This document shows, one piece after another, positions 34,960-42,498 of a stretch of 64,000 nucleotides of DNA; within the stretch, counting starts at the first letter, position 1; each line of letters starts with the position of its first letter. The position numbers and the translations under genes are program-made. The notes below the pieces were generated by a model. The model was given only the letters and a program-made list of their open reading frames with translations, was not told the origin of the DNA and did not search any database. This stretch comes from Salinigranum salinum (GTDB lineage: Archaea > Halobacteriota > Halobacteria > Halobacteriales > Haloferacaceae). Location: the NCBI RefSeq assembly GCF_009176545.1, contig NZ_VTOJ01000003.1, positions 29,299 through 93,298 on the forward strand. Direction: 5' to 3'.

Positions 34960-35895
34960 TTACCAGCCTCCCTGGCCGGGGACGACCGTCGTCGCCGGCG
35001 TCGGCTTCGTCTCGGTTCCACTGGTGCTCGCGACCTCGGGATGTCGAGTCCCGAGAATCTCCCGCCAGAACGCGAACGTCGTCTGGACGATTCCCTCATC
35101 AACAGGATACACCAGCGTCTCGAACTCCAGCGCGTCACACTCAAAGCGTGGCCCGAATTTCGTCTGTTCGAGCGAGATCGTGATCGATGCTTGCTCGATC
35201 GGCGCCGCATAGTCGTCGTTCCGAGTTCGGGTCACGAGTACCGGAAGATTCTGGTCGCGAGCGGCGGCCGCGAGGACAGCCAGGGCTCGAACGAGAAGTT
35301 CCCTCGAGGCCGATTCGTTCAACGCTCCAGCACGGTAGAGCGAATCAAGCGCCGGACAGACCAAGACAGCGGGCCGATCGGTTGATGGCGAACCGAATGG
35401 ACCCTCAACTGCTCCACGAAACCATCGATGGATCTGTTCGACGAGCGTGTGATGCTGATGCGTCGTGAACGCCCGGGCGACGTGAACCCTCTCCAGGGCT
35501 CGTTCGGACGGCGCGATGCTGGCCAGGGTATGGGTGGTCGCATGGCCCTGTGCGTCGATCCAGACGACGTCCCCACCAGCAGAAAGTGCGGTGTCGAGCG
35601 AGAGCGCGTGTAGCGAACTGATCACAGCCTTCCGACGTCGCCGCCCGCCAGTTACATCGGGCTCCAAGAGGTAGACGTCGTCCTCGAGGGTCGGGAGCTC
35701 GGGGATGGACACCTCACCATCCCCGGCCGTCACGACCGATCCCTCAATTTCGCCAGTCGATCGTTGATGAGCTCGTTGTCCCAGGAGGTCCTCTCGACTG
35801 GCACCTGGCCACCGACGATCGCCACGCAACGTCGATACCTGCTCGTGCGACCGCTGAGTCTCGCTCAGCCCCTCGTCAGGAGGCTCCGATTCCAT
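34960..35895 (-). CDS. RecA/RadA-like protein lacking a Walker A motif
   Basis: This 311-residue protein starts at the ATG at 35895, about 25 nt from the TATA-like GGTATATCA at 35918-35926. The order of strands and helices follows RecA/RadB. VISSLHALSLDTALSAGGD is where the P-loop region should be, followed by VVWIDAQG. VLVCPALDSLYRAG corresponds to the Walker B strand and LPVLVTRTRND to a later strand. No GxxxxGK[ST] is present, so ATP binding is probably lost. Inactive RecA-like proteins such as bacterial ImuA/SulA-like factors act as polymerase accessory proteins. This one heads the operon leading to the variant polymerase. Confidence 0.72.
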   Translation of the reverse strand: MESEPPDEGLSETQRSHEQVSTLRGDRRWPGASREDLLGQRAHQRSTGEIEGSVVTAGDGEVSIPELPTLEDDVYLLEPDVTGGRRRRKAVISSLHALSLDTALSAGGDVVWIDAQGHATTHTLASIAPSERALERVHVARAFTTHQHHTLVEQIHRWFRGAVEGPFGSPSTDRPAVLVCPALDSLYRAGALNESASRELLVRALAVLAAAARDQNLPVLVTRTRNDDYAAPIEQASITISLEQTKFGPRFECDALEFETLVYPVDEGIVQTTFAFWREILGTRHPEVASTSGTETKPTPATTVVPGQGGW

Positions 35896-36077
35896 TTGTG
35901 ATGACATCACCATCATTTGATATACCACGACCAGATAACCGATGGCGTGGCGGTTCCGGGTTTCCGATAGGCAAGAGAATTCGCTGCCAGTAGCCTTGAG
36001 CAGTTGAGCCAGGCCAATTCAACCGTCACTTCCGAATGGTTTCCGGAAATGTAGAAACGAGATAGTTTCCGATTTGG

Positions 36078-36123
36078 AGTTACCCCACATAGGGGACACT
36101 GAATCGGACGGCGTGGGGTAACT
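36078..36123. repeat. 46-bp dyad element, copy 3
   Basis: AGTTACCCCAC (36078-36088) and GTGGGGTAACT (36113-36123) flank a 24-bp spacer. It lies 34 bp after the orc1 stop codon, in the gap before the RecA-like gene. Confidence 0.85.
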
Positions 36124-36157
36124 TCAAAGCCTCCACCTTCGTCTCCTTGAGTACGAA

Positions 36158-37180
36158 TCATTCGGCGTCAACGAATCCGTCTCGGACACGGTACACCCGG
36201 TTGGGTCCGCGCCCAGCCGCCTCTACAAGATTATATTTTGCGAGCTTCTGAAGCCACGACCGGACGGTTCGCTTCGTTCGGGGATCGTCGACCTGGTCGG
36301 CGTACTTGTCGTAGAGATCTCGTGGTGCCAGCTCTTCTTCCTCGTGGAGGATCTGGAAGACGAGACGTTGCTCGGGGCGGAGTGATTCGAGATTTTTCGA
36401 GCGAACCTCTCGGCGGGCAGCAGGGATCGCTTCGCGAACGTGCTCGTCTGTAATGACCTCGGTCGATTGTCGATCGGCTCGACGAGCTGCACTCCGGAGT
36501 ATGCTCAGTCCAACACGGGCGTCACCCGCCGCGGCGTCGGCAATCCATCGTAACTGTTCGGTCGTGATCGCGTCGAGAACGAGGCCGTGTTCGGCGCGGG
36601 CTGCGATGATGTCAGTGAGTTCGTCGATGGAGTAGCGATCGAAGTGAATCGTCTCGGCGGTTTGCATCCGGGATCGGACGCGATCGTCGATATCAGCAAG
36701 CAGCTCTTCCTCGTCATTCGTGATGAGGACGAATGAGAAGGGCTCCAACCGATAGAGGTCGTACACCAGCCGTGCATCGTCCAGTTGATCGACCTCGTCG
36801 AGCGTGACGATCACTGGTGGCCCGTCATAGTCCGCGAGTCGATCGAGGAGTTCGTCATGTGGAGTGGACTGACGATGAATGTCCACGGTTCGACCGAGTC
36901 CCTCGAGGATGCGGTAGATTGCTTTGAATCGCGAGTAGGACTGCCAGCAGTTGACGTGGACCGACTCGACGTCGAGGACGCTTTCGCGAAGTCTGCTGAC
37001 AACGAACTTCGTGATTGTCGTCTTCCCAGCCCCCGATGGCCCGGTGATCAGAGCTGGTTCAGCAGGATCGTTGTTTGTGACCGGTTCAAGGACGTGGGAG
37101 AGGGCATTGACTTCAGCATCTCGATGAACGACGTCGCTCGGGACGAAGCCTTCGCGAAGCACCCGAGCATCCTCGATCAT
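36158..37180 (-). CDS. orc1: Orc1/Cdc6 replication initiator
   Basis: This is a 340-residue AAA+ initiator. Walker A GPSGAGKTT is near 43 and Walker B VTLDEVDQLDD near 125. VRSRMQTAETIHFDRYS is the box VII region, AAAGDARVGLSILRSAA is sensor 2, and a C-terminal winged helix covers about 260-340. The start at 37180 is supported by TATAAAC read in reverse at 37211-37217. It is of the same subfamily as the decayed copy at 19.5-20.2 kb, and different from the larger Orc at 38274. It is flanked on both sides by the 46-bp dyad elements, which could be its own binding sites. Confidence 0.92.
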   Translation of the reverse strand: MIEDARVLREGFVPSDVVHRDAEVNALSHVLEPVTNNDPAEPALITGPSGAGKTTITKFVVSRLRESVLDVESVHVNCWQSYSRFKAIYRILEGLGRTVDIHRQSTPHDELLDRLADYDGPPVIVTLDEVDQLDDARLVYDLYRLEPFSFVLITNDEEELLADIDDRVRSRMQTAETIHFDRYSIDELTDIIAARAEHGLVLDAITTEQLRWIADAAAGDARVGLSILRSAARRADRQSTEVITDEHVREAIPAARREVRSKNLESLRPEQRLVFQILHEEEELAPRDLYDKYADQVDDPRTKRTVRSWLQKLAKYNLVEAAGRGPNRVYRVRDGFVDAE

Positions 37181-37210
37181 CAATTACTGTACGAATGCTT
37201 GAGCCGATGG

Positions 37211-37217
37211 TATAAAC
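37211..37217 (-). promoter_or_regulatory. TATA box of orc1
   Basis: The minus strand reads GTTTATA, 31-37 nt before the ATG at 37180, the spacing expected for a nearly leaderless archaeal transcript. Confidence 0.55.
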
Positions 37218-37275
37218 GGCAGGGGGTCATTTCCGAGTTTCCGGGTAGTTCACGGAAGGAGAGCTATGATTCGTT

Positions 37276-37321
37276 AGTTACCCCCACGTAGAGGAAGACA
37301 GTCGGAGAGTGTGGGGTAACT
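37276..37321. repeat. 46-bp dyad element, copy 4
   Basis: The left arm AGTTACCCCCAC (37276-37287) has one extra C. The right arm GTGGGGTAACT is at 37311-37321, with a 23-bp spacer. It lies about 95 bp upstream of the orc1 ATG and 80 bp from the first ORB-like repeat. Confidence 0.85.
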
Positions 37322-37401
37322 CTTGTCGATAGCATCTCTTTCCCAACAGAGAGAGCGGAGTCAAGACGATCGAGAGAATGTCTCGGTGATGCCAACCCCC
37401 A

Positions 37402-37422
37402 CCCCCCTTTGTCGAGTTGTAA
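37402..37422 (-). repeat. ORB-like origin repeat 1 (inverted)
   Basis: On the minus strand this reads TTACAACTCGACAAA followed by six G. It is the only copy in this orientation and faces copy 2 across the AT-rich segment. Archaeal origin recognition boxes are Orc1/Cdc6 sites ending in a G-string. Confidence 0.85.
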
Positions 37423-37555
37423 GAGACCGGGGCGTGAGGTCCTTGAGAAGGTGGCAGCAATTGCATTTCTCGCGGAAAGCAACGAGAGGGACGCTGAGGC
37501 GGGGAGATACTCAAGAGTTTGAACCAACAAACAACAACGAAGACAGCGCGTCGAT

Positions 37556-37660
37556 TATCTAGCCAAGGCTAGATATCTTTTATTGATTCGACCTATTACG
37601 GAGTCAGTTCAAACAGCTAGGTAATAAAGATTTGCTTTATAGTATATTGATGTTAATCCT
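37556..37660. other. Candidate replication origin: AT-rich unwinding region with 20-bp palindrome
   Basis: This is the most AT-rich stretch of the 37.2-38.3 kb gap, which has no convincing gene. Its left edge is the perfect palindrome TATCTAGCCAAGGCTAGATA (37556-37575). A weaker AATAAAG/CTTTATA inverted pair lies at 37622-37641. It is bracketed by ORB-like repeats in opposite orientation at 37402 and 37751, the standard layout of a haloarchaeal origin next to an orc1/cdc6 gene. Unwinding would start here; that is inferred from layout, not measured. Confidence 0.8.
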
Positions 37661-37750
37661 CGAGTTCTGGGGCGTCAAGACGTCGATATCGCCCGTTTCT
37701 CCGTTTTCGAGGCGTCTCATGGTATCTCGGGTGGGTCCACCTCTCGACGT

Positions 37751-37771
37751 TTACAACTCGACAAAGGGGGG
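37751..37771 (+). repeat. ORB-like origin repeat 2
   Basis: TTACAACTCGACAAA followed by six G, identical to the inverted copy at 37402 and pointing toward the initiator gene at 38274. Confidence 0.85.
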
Positions 37772-38051
37772 AGGGAGTACCCCCTCGTGTTTCGGAGCTG
37801 TCCTTGATCTTTTGCACCTAATCTCTCCGTGGTCCTCTTCTCTACTCTCTCAATCTACTCTCTCGTGCGGGATATTAGCAGTCTATTCCCGGACATGGAT
37901 TCTTGCGTCTCCTGGTCGATTACTCAAACGGGCGATCAGGACATCGACTAAATCTCGCGTGATGCCATTACCACGACAAATGCTCGAATAGAATCGATAC
38001 TATTCGGTGAGCTCGATCAAAGAAGTGTGGCCTGCTTGAGATCGAGATCTC

Positions 38052-38132
38052 TTACAACTCGACAAAGGGGGGTCTCCACTCCGTGGTACAAATTCGCAGA
38101 CAGCGGGACGTTACAACTCGATAACGGGGGGT
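38052..38132 (+). repeat. ORB-like origin repeats 3 and 4
   Basis: Two direct copies occur, 38052-38073 (ACTCGACAAAG type) and 38111-38132 (ACTCGATAACG type). Each ends in six G and T, and their starts are 59 bp apart. They lie about 140-220 bp before the initiator ATG. Confidence 0.85.
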
Positions 38133-38243
38133 GCGTTCGCCGGTTAGATCACGATGAAGGTTGGGCAGGTAAACCGGGATTCAACCGTTCTAATACTCGT
38201 GTCTGGGGATATCTGGGAGTTACATCCCATCGATGGTTCACTT

Positions 38244-38251
38244 TTTTATAT
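38244..38251 (+). promoter_or_regulatory. TATA box of the second orc gene
   Basis: TTTTATAT lies about 23-30 nt before the ATG at 38274, supporting that start over the longer in-frame reading from 38154. Confidence 0.6.
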
Positions 38252-38273
38252 CCGGGCGTGTACGTCTCCCCCA

Positions 38274-39782
38274 ATGGAGCACGACGGTCACTCGTCCGAC
38301 CCGACCGGGGGAGAACCCGAGGATATCCCGGACGCGCAAGAACCTGATAGCCAGACAACCCAAGAAACACTTGCCGACTCGGATGACTCCGTGAGTGACC
38401 CGGATCCCAATTCTGCTAGTGATAACGATACAACAGGCAATGAATTATCGTCTAACGGCGGCGCGGTCTCGTCCACTACATCTTCTGAAGGACAGATCTC
38501 TATTCGCGAGCGACTCCAATCGCAATCGACCAGTAGCGTGTTCGCTGAAAAGGACCTGGTCCGCCCCGAGACGATCATTGACGAGGACCGGATTGTTGGT
38601 CGAGACGACCAACTAGAGCGGGTAATCGATAATCTTCGTCCCGCCTTGCAGGGAGCCGGTCTCCCAAATATGCTTCTCAATGGACCGTCCGGCACTGGGA
38701 AGTCTCTGATCATAAATTCGGTCTGTAAACAGATCGTCGACCTCTGCGAGGGGCAAGACCAGCGATTCGGTGTCATCAGTCTAAATTGTGAGCGACCGAG
38801 TTCGCTTGATCAGGCCGTCTATCGGCTCGTAAAGAGCGTTGCTGACGATGTCGGTGTCGAAGTTGGCGTGCCACAGACCGGCGTCTCGACCGACCTAAAA
38901 TTCGAGCGCTTATTCGACATGATCAACGAATACTACGACTCGGTTATCTTCATCCTCGACGAGATCGACCTTCTCGTGGGCCCGTATGACGACAACGCCT
39001 TCTCATCTCTTCTGTATCAACTCTCGCGAGCAGAAACTCTGGGAAACATAGAGGGGAGCGTCTCTGTGACGGCTCTCACGAACTATACTCACTTCCTGGA
39101 AGATCTTAGCAGCCGAGCCGAGAGCTCGTTCAACCCCGATGATATCTTTTTCGACGACTACGACGCGAATCAACTCCAAGCAATACTCCGAAACCGTCGC
39201 GACGCCTTCAAAGAAGGAGCACTCGAGTCGGATGTTATTCCGCTCGTAGCCGCATTCGGATCGCAAACTCATGGTGATGCTAGAAAAGCCATCGATCTCT
39301 TCCGGTGGTCTGGGGAGATCGCCGAGCGAAACGGGGATGATGTCGTCACCGAGGAGCACGTTCGAACGGCCCAGGAAAAATACGACGAGAACCGAACCCT
39401 GCGTCACGTCAACGGCCTCGCTACACAGAAAAAATTAGCATTATACGCCACAGCAGCGGTTCAGCACTTTGCGAAGAATCCACCTGGAAAGGTCCCGGCT
39501 GGCGTTGGATACAACGTCTACCGGTTCATCGCTGAGTCGATTGGTGCAGATCACTACAGTCGTGAGACCTATGTTAACAAGGTCACCGAGCAGAAAACAT
39601 ACGGGGTCCTCGATTACGAAAGACGCGGACGGGGTCGAGGACGGGGTGTCCATATGTTCTTCTCTCTCGATGAGGATCCTGAAGACCTCCTCAACACGAT
39701 AGCTGAGGACAGCAGGATCGGAGATATCGATGAAAACATGCTGCGTAGCGTCGTAAATGCTCAACTCTCGGACTTCGACTAA
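38274..39782 (+). CDS. orc1: Orc1/Cdc6-family initiator with acidic N-terminal extension
   Basis: This 502-residue protein starts at 38274, placed by the TATA box at 38244. Residues 1-85 are an Asp/Ser-rich low-complexity tail. The AAA+ module has GRDDQLERVIDNLRPAL (the initiator signature before the P-loop), Walker A GPSGTGKS near 137, Walker B FILDEIDLLVG near 226, and SQTHGDARKAIDLFR as sensor 2. A C-terminal winged helix ends with a basic RRGRGRGRG loop near 460. Eight ORB-like repeats flank the gene, four on each side. This is therefore the cognate initiator of the main origin. Confidence 0.92.
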   Translation: MEHDGHSSDPTGGEPEDIPDAQEPDSQTTQETLADSDDSVSDPDPNSASDNDTTGNELSSNGGAVSSTTSSEGQISIRERLQSQSTSSVFAEKDLVRPETIIDEDRIVGRDDQLERVIDNLRPALQGAGLPNMLLNGPSGTGKSLIINSVCKQIVDLCEGQDQRFGVISLNCERPSSLDQAVYRLVKSVADDVGVEVGVPQTGVSTDLKFERLFDMINEYYDSVIFILDEIDLLVGPYDDNAFSSLLYQLSRAETLGNIEGSVSVTALTNYTHFLEDLSSRAESSFNPDDIFFDDYDANQLQAILRNRRDAFKEGALESDVIPLVAAFGSQTHGDARKAIDLFRWSGEIAERNGDDVVTEEHVRTAQEKYDENRTLRHVNGLATQKKLALYATAAVQHFAKNPPGKVPAGVGYNVYRFIAESIGADHYSRETYVNKVTEQKTYGVLDYERRGRGRGRGVHMFFSLDEDPEDLLNTIAEDSRIGDIDENMLRSVVNAQLSDFD

Positions 39783-39811
39783 CGGTCTCCTGTTCCAGTT
39801 ACGGTTTCGCG

Positions 39812-39931
39812 TTACAACTCGATAATGGGGGGCCCTTACAACTCGATAACGGGGGGTGTTCAATCACCGCGGTATCAGGGGTGCCGTTACAACTCGACAA
39901 CGGGGGGTCTTACAGCACGATAACGGGGGGT
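39812..39931 (+). repeat. ORB-like repeat array downstream of orc (four copies)
   Basis: Four direct copies sit at 39812-39832, 39836-39857, 39887-39908 and 39910-39931. The first three keep TTACAACTCGA and the last reads TTACAGCACGA; all end in a six-G string. They are spaced irregularly (24, 51 and 23 bp) and point the same way as copies 2-4 upstream. The rest of the gap to 40059 holds no gene. Confidence 0.85.
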
Positions 39932-40059
39932 CGCGATCCACCAATGTGGCATGCAGCAATTATGATTCGGTAGGGAAGCAAAATCTCGTCCGAGAGTCCT
40001 CTATCGATGTGTGAATTCCGGCTGCGACCACAAGCAAAGCCCTGAGCTGAACGCATTGA

Positions 40060-40449
40060 CTATCCCTTCGGATTTACTGGAGCAATATACTCGTTCTTCC
40101 AGGAATCACCTTCACGCCACTGCCAATAGAGGTACCTGTACGATTTCTCAGCGGTCTGTTTGGTCGTCTTGATCGTGATGTACGCTCCGCTCGCTGGGAC
40201 GTCTTCATAATCTGCTGGATCAGTCGAGATTCCGCGCTCTTCCAGCTCCTCGAGTTCTTCTTCATCGACTTCTTCCTCGGCTCGCCGATCTTCGAGTTCT
40301 TGTTGACGCTGTCGTCGCTTCCACTCTGCGAGCTCATTTGCGTACGTCGCTACTGTCTCGAGCCGTTCTGGTGATTGCTTCTCAAGTGGCTCGCGAAGAT
40401 ACTTCGGTAGATCCGGTGCGGGTGGTTTCTCTGGAAACTCTTCACCCAT
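40060..40449 (-). CDS. Hypothetical acidic coiled-coil protein
   Basis: This 129-residue protein starts at the ATG at 40449; a longer reading would run through the dyad element. It begins with a Pro-rich segment (FPEKPPAPDLPKYL). A long charged helix (about 25-75, many Glu and Arg) follows, then a compact C-terminus with ITIKTTKQTAEKSYRYLYWQW and KNEYIAPVNP. Similar C-termini occur in uncharacterised archaeal plasmid proteins. Dyad element copy 5 abuts the start codon, and its spacer holds a TATA-like TTGATATG, so the element probably controls this gene. Confidence 0.65.
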   Translation of the reverse strand: MGEEFPEKPPAPDLPKYLREPLEKQSPERLETVATYANELAEWKRRQRQQELEDRRAEEEVDEEELEELEERGISTDPADYEDVPASGAYITIKTTKQTAEKSYRYLYWQWREGDSWKNEYIAPVNPKG

Positions 40450-40493
40450 AGTTACCCCACGATCGCCAGAGCATATCAATTTGTGGGGTAACT
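40450..40493. repeat. 44-bp dyad element, copy 5
   Basis: AGTTACCCCAC (40450-40460) and GTGGGGTAACT (40483-40493) flank a 22-bp spacer. The left arm touches the start codon of the 40060-40449 gene. The spacer contains TTGATATG on the coding strand at the position expected for a TATA box, so here the element overlaps the core promoter. Confidence 0.85.
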
Positions 40494-40569
40494 AAAGTGT
40501 ACCGAGTAATACTCCCCTTCATCGAAGTGTAAACACGCTTCAGTCAGCCTCTCCCGGGGGAATTCCCAA

Positions 40570-42171
40570 TCACTGATAGCCTACTGCCGAGTCATCATCT
40601 GTATCTGTGTCATCGGTGGGTGGTGTCATTTCGGAGGGATCATCGGGATCTGGTAGCGCGGAGCTCTCGTAAGCTCGTTCGATGTCAGCGACCCTTCTAT
40701 CCAGTTCTGTGAACGAGGGGAAGTCGTCAATCGTGACGGCGTCACCATCTCGTTTTGCAGCCGATCGCTTCGCGTCGTCGACGAGATTCTCCAAGTCCGC
40801 TCCCGTGAACCCTCGGGTGTGGTCGGCCAATTCAGCGAGCTGATCACCAGACACCTCCGAAGGAACCCCCCTTAGTTTCGACTGGAGTATGGCGTGTCGT
40901 GCTTCCGAGTCCGGCAGGCCGATCTCGTAGTGTGCAGTCAATCGACCAGGACGGAGAATTGCTGGGTCGATATCACCCGGTCGGTTCGTCGCAGCGACAA
41001 CGATGGCTTCGCGGTCGTCGCGAGTCAGATGGACCAGAAACTCGGTGGTGACCTTTCGGTCTTCGGCGTGTGTGTTTCGACTATCCGTCGCTCGCGCACC
41101 GAACAGGTGCTCGGCTTCGTCGATGAAAATAACACTGGGGCCAATTCTCGACGCCTCGTCGAAGAGCTGTTTGATTCGATCTGGTCCTTCATTGATCCAT
41201 TTGCTCGTGACGTCTGAGGGGCTCAACTCCACGAATGGGATATTCAGCTCGCCAGCGAGCGCGCGCGCAAACAGCGTCTTCCCCGTTCCGGGTGGACCAT
41301 AGAGGAGAATTCCTCTCTCGGGCTGGATACCGAAGCGATCGAAGCGATCGTCGCCACGTTCTGCAGCTCGTAGCGGTTCAATGATGTCCTCAACGAGGGT
41401 CTGCTTCACGTCGTAGTATCCGCCAATGTCATCGAATCGGATTAAGGAGTATCCCCAATCGTAGTCGGAATTGGTGAACTGCTCACGACGGGGGCCTGAA
41501 TCGACCCCGGTATCGCTCTGATTTGAATGAGAGGTGGTTCTACTTTTCCCTCCGGATGATACTCGTGAATTTCCTTGCCGTTCGGTGCCAGAATCCGTGT
41601 GAGCGAGATGTTCAGAATTATCGGTTTCCTGTTTGGTCTTATCTCCTGTGCCTTGTAATGAAGATACAGTTGCCTCATCTATGATCAAGCTAACAGTAAT
41701 GACGGCAGAAAGGAGACCAATTAGGAAAATACCGGCTTGAGAGGTTCCTGCCGGCAGCGTCACGACTTCTGAAAATAGCCAACGAACAATAGAATAAACG
41801 GTAGTAATCAAGCTGAACAAGATAATCGTTGACAGGAGAGGGGGAGGAATATCTGCTTCACGGGCAACTCCGAATATCGCTCCCAGAATGAAAGAGGACC
41901 CTCCTATTATGAGGAAGTTCCATGGTGTGAGTGGGATATCCAAGAACGGAAGTGCGATTTGAGTAAACGAGTAGACTATTCCGACTAGTATAAAAACAAA
42001 AACAAGGGATCCCCAGAGACCGAGAGGAGATTCAGCACGTAGTACTGACTTATTTCTGTACTCGTCTTTAGCGCGGCTAAGTGATCCCAACGCTCGGTCA
42101 AGAAGGAATATCACGCCATCACCGGCAAGGATGACAGTGAGGGCGGCAGCGAACGCGATTGGGGTTGTCAT
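40570..42171 (-). CDS. Membrane-anchored AAA+ ATPase (CDC48/FtsH-type module)
   Basis: This 533-residue protein has about five hydrophobic segments in residues 1-165 (for example at 3-25, 50-72, 85-105, 112-135 and 142-165). A polar linker follows, then one AAA+ module. Walker A GPPGTGKTLF is near 292, Walker B VIFIDEAEHL near 347, and RPGDIDPAILRPGR near 385-400 is the SRH with arginine fingers. No protease domain follows, unlike FtsH. It probably remodels membrane or conjugation proteins. It precedes nothing on its strand before the origin region and follows the TrbL-like gene after a 327-bp gap. Confidence 0.82.
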   Translation of the reverse strand: MTTPIAFAAALTVILAGDGVIFLLDRALGSLSRAKDEYRNKSVLRAESPLGLWGSLVFVFILVGIVYSFTQIALPFLDIPLTPWNFLIIGGSSFILGAIFGVAREADIPPPLLSTIILFSLITTVYSIVRWLFSEVVTLPAGTSQAGIFLIGLLSAVITVSLIIDEATVSSLQGTGDKTKQETDNSEHLAHTDSGTERQGNSRVSSGGKSRTTSHSNQSDTGVDSGPRREQFTNSDYDWGYSLIRFDDIGGYYDVKQTLVEDIIEPLRAAERGDDRFDRFGIQPERGILLYGPPGTGKTLFARALAGELNIPFVELSPSDVTSKWINEGPDRIKQLFDEASRIGPSVIFIDEAEHLFGARATDSRNTHAEDRKVTTEFLVHLTRDDREAIVVAATNRPGDIDPAILRPGRLTAHYEIGLPDSEARHAILQSKLRGVPSEVSGDQLAELADHTRGFTGADLENLVDDAKRSAAKRDGDAVTIDDFPSFTELDRRVADIERAYESSALPDPDDPSEMTPPTDDTDTDDDSAVGYQ

Positions 42172-42498
42172 GGTTCTTGGAATGGGTCACGTGATGTTTT
42201 CTACGATCGTGATTGACTGGGCAAGCAGTGAAATCGGCGTCGGGTTCTCACATCGATGGCCCGAACGGGGGCGGGCACCGATGTCAAAGACCTCTGGAGT
42301 GATTTATGGATGCGATTTGAACGCTGATGCAGGGATCCTTGATTTGTGACTTTCCCACGGGCGTTCTCTTTGTGTCCATCAGTTATTCTATAATATAAAC
42401 TCTCGCCCAGGAAAGTGAGGTATTGAGGGAAGGGGGTAGACGACACGTGATGGACATCAACTCCGAGTAGAGGTCCGTAGTGGCGAGATACATTCCAT
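42172..42498. other. Intergenic region
   Basis: It separates the conjugation operon from the membrane AAA gene. Composition is mixed, with an AT-rich stretch around 42381-42405 (TTATTCTATAATATAAA), possibly the promoter of the AAA gene. No repeat or convincing gene was found. Confidence 0.4.

Noticed and set aside
35913..36161. 82-residue minus-strand frame between orc1 and the RecA-like gene
   Set aside because: It runs through dyad element copy 3 and overlaps the RecA-like promoter; composition is not haloarchaeal-acidic.
37632..37991. 119-residue plus-strand frame in the origin region
   Set aside because: It contains ORB-like repeat 2 and AT-rich origin DNA; its product is Ser/Leu/Arg-rich and not acidic.
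37402..39931. Repeats considered as a CRISPR array
   Set aside because: The units are about 22 bp, irregularly spaced, in two orientations and flank an orc gene; no cas gene is present. They fit origin boxes.
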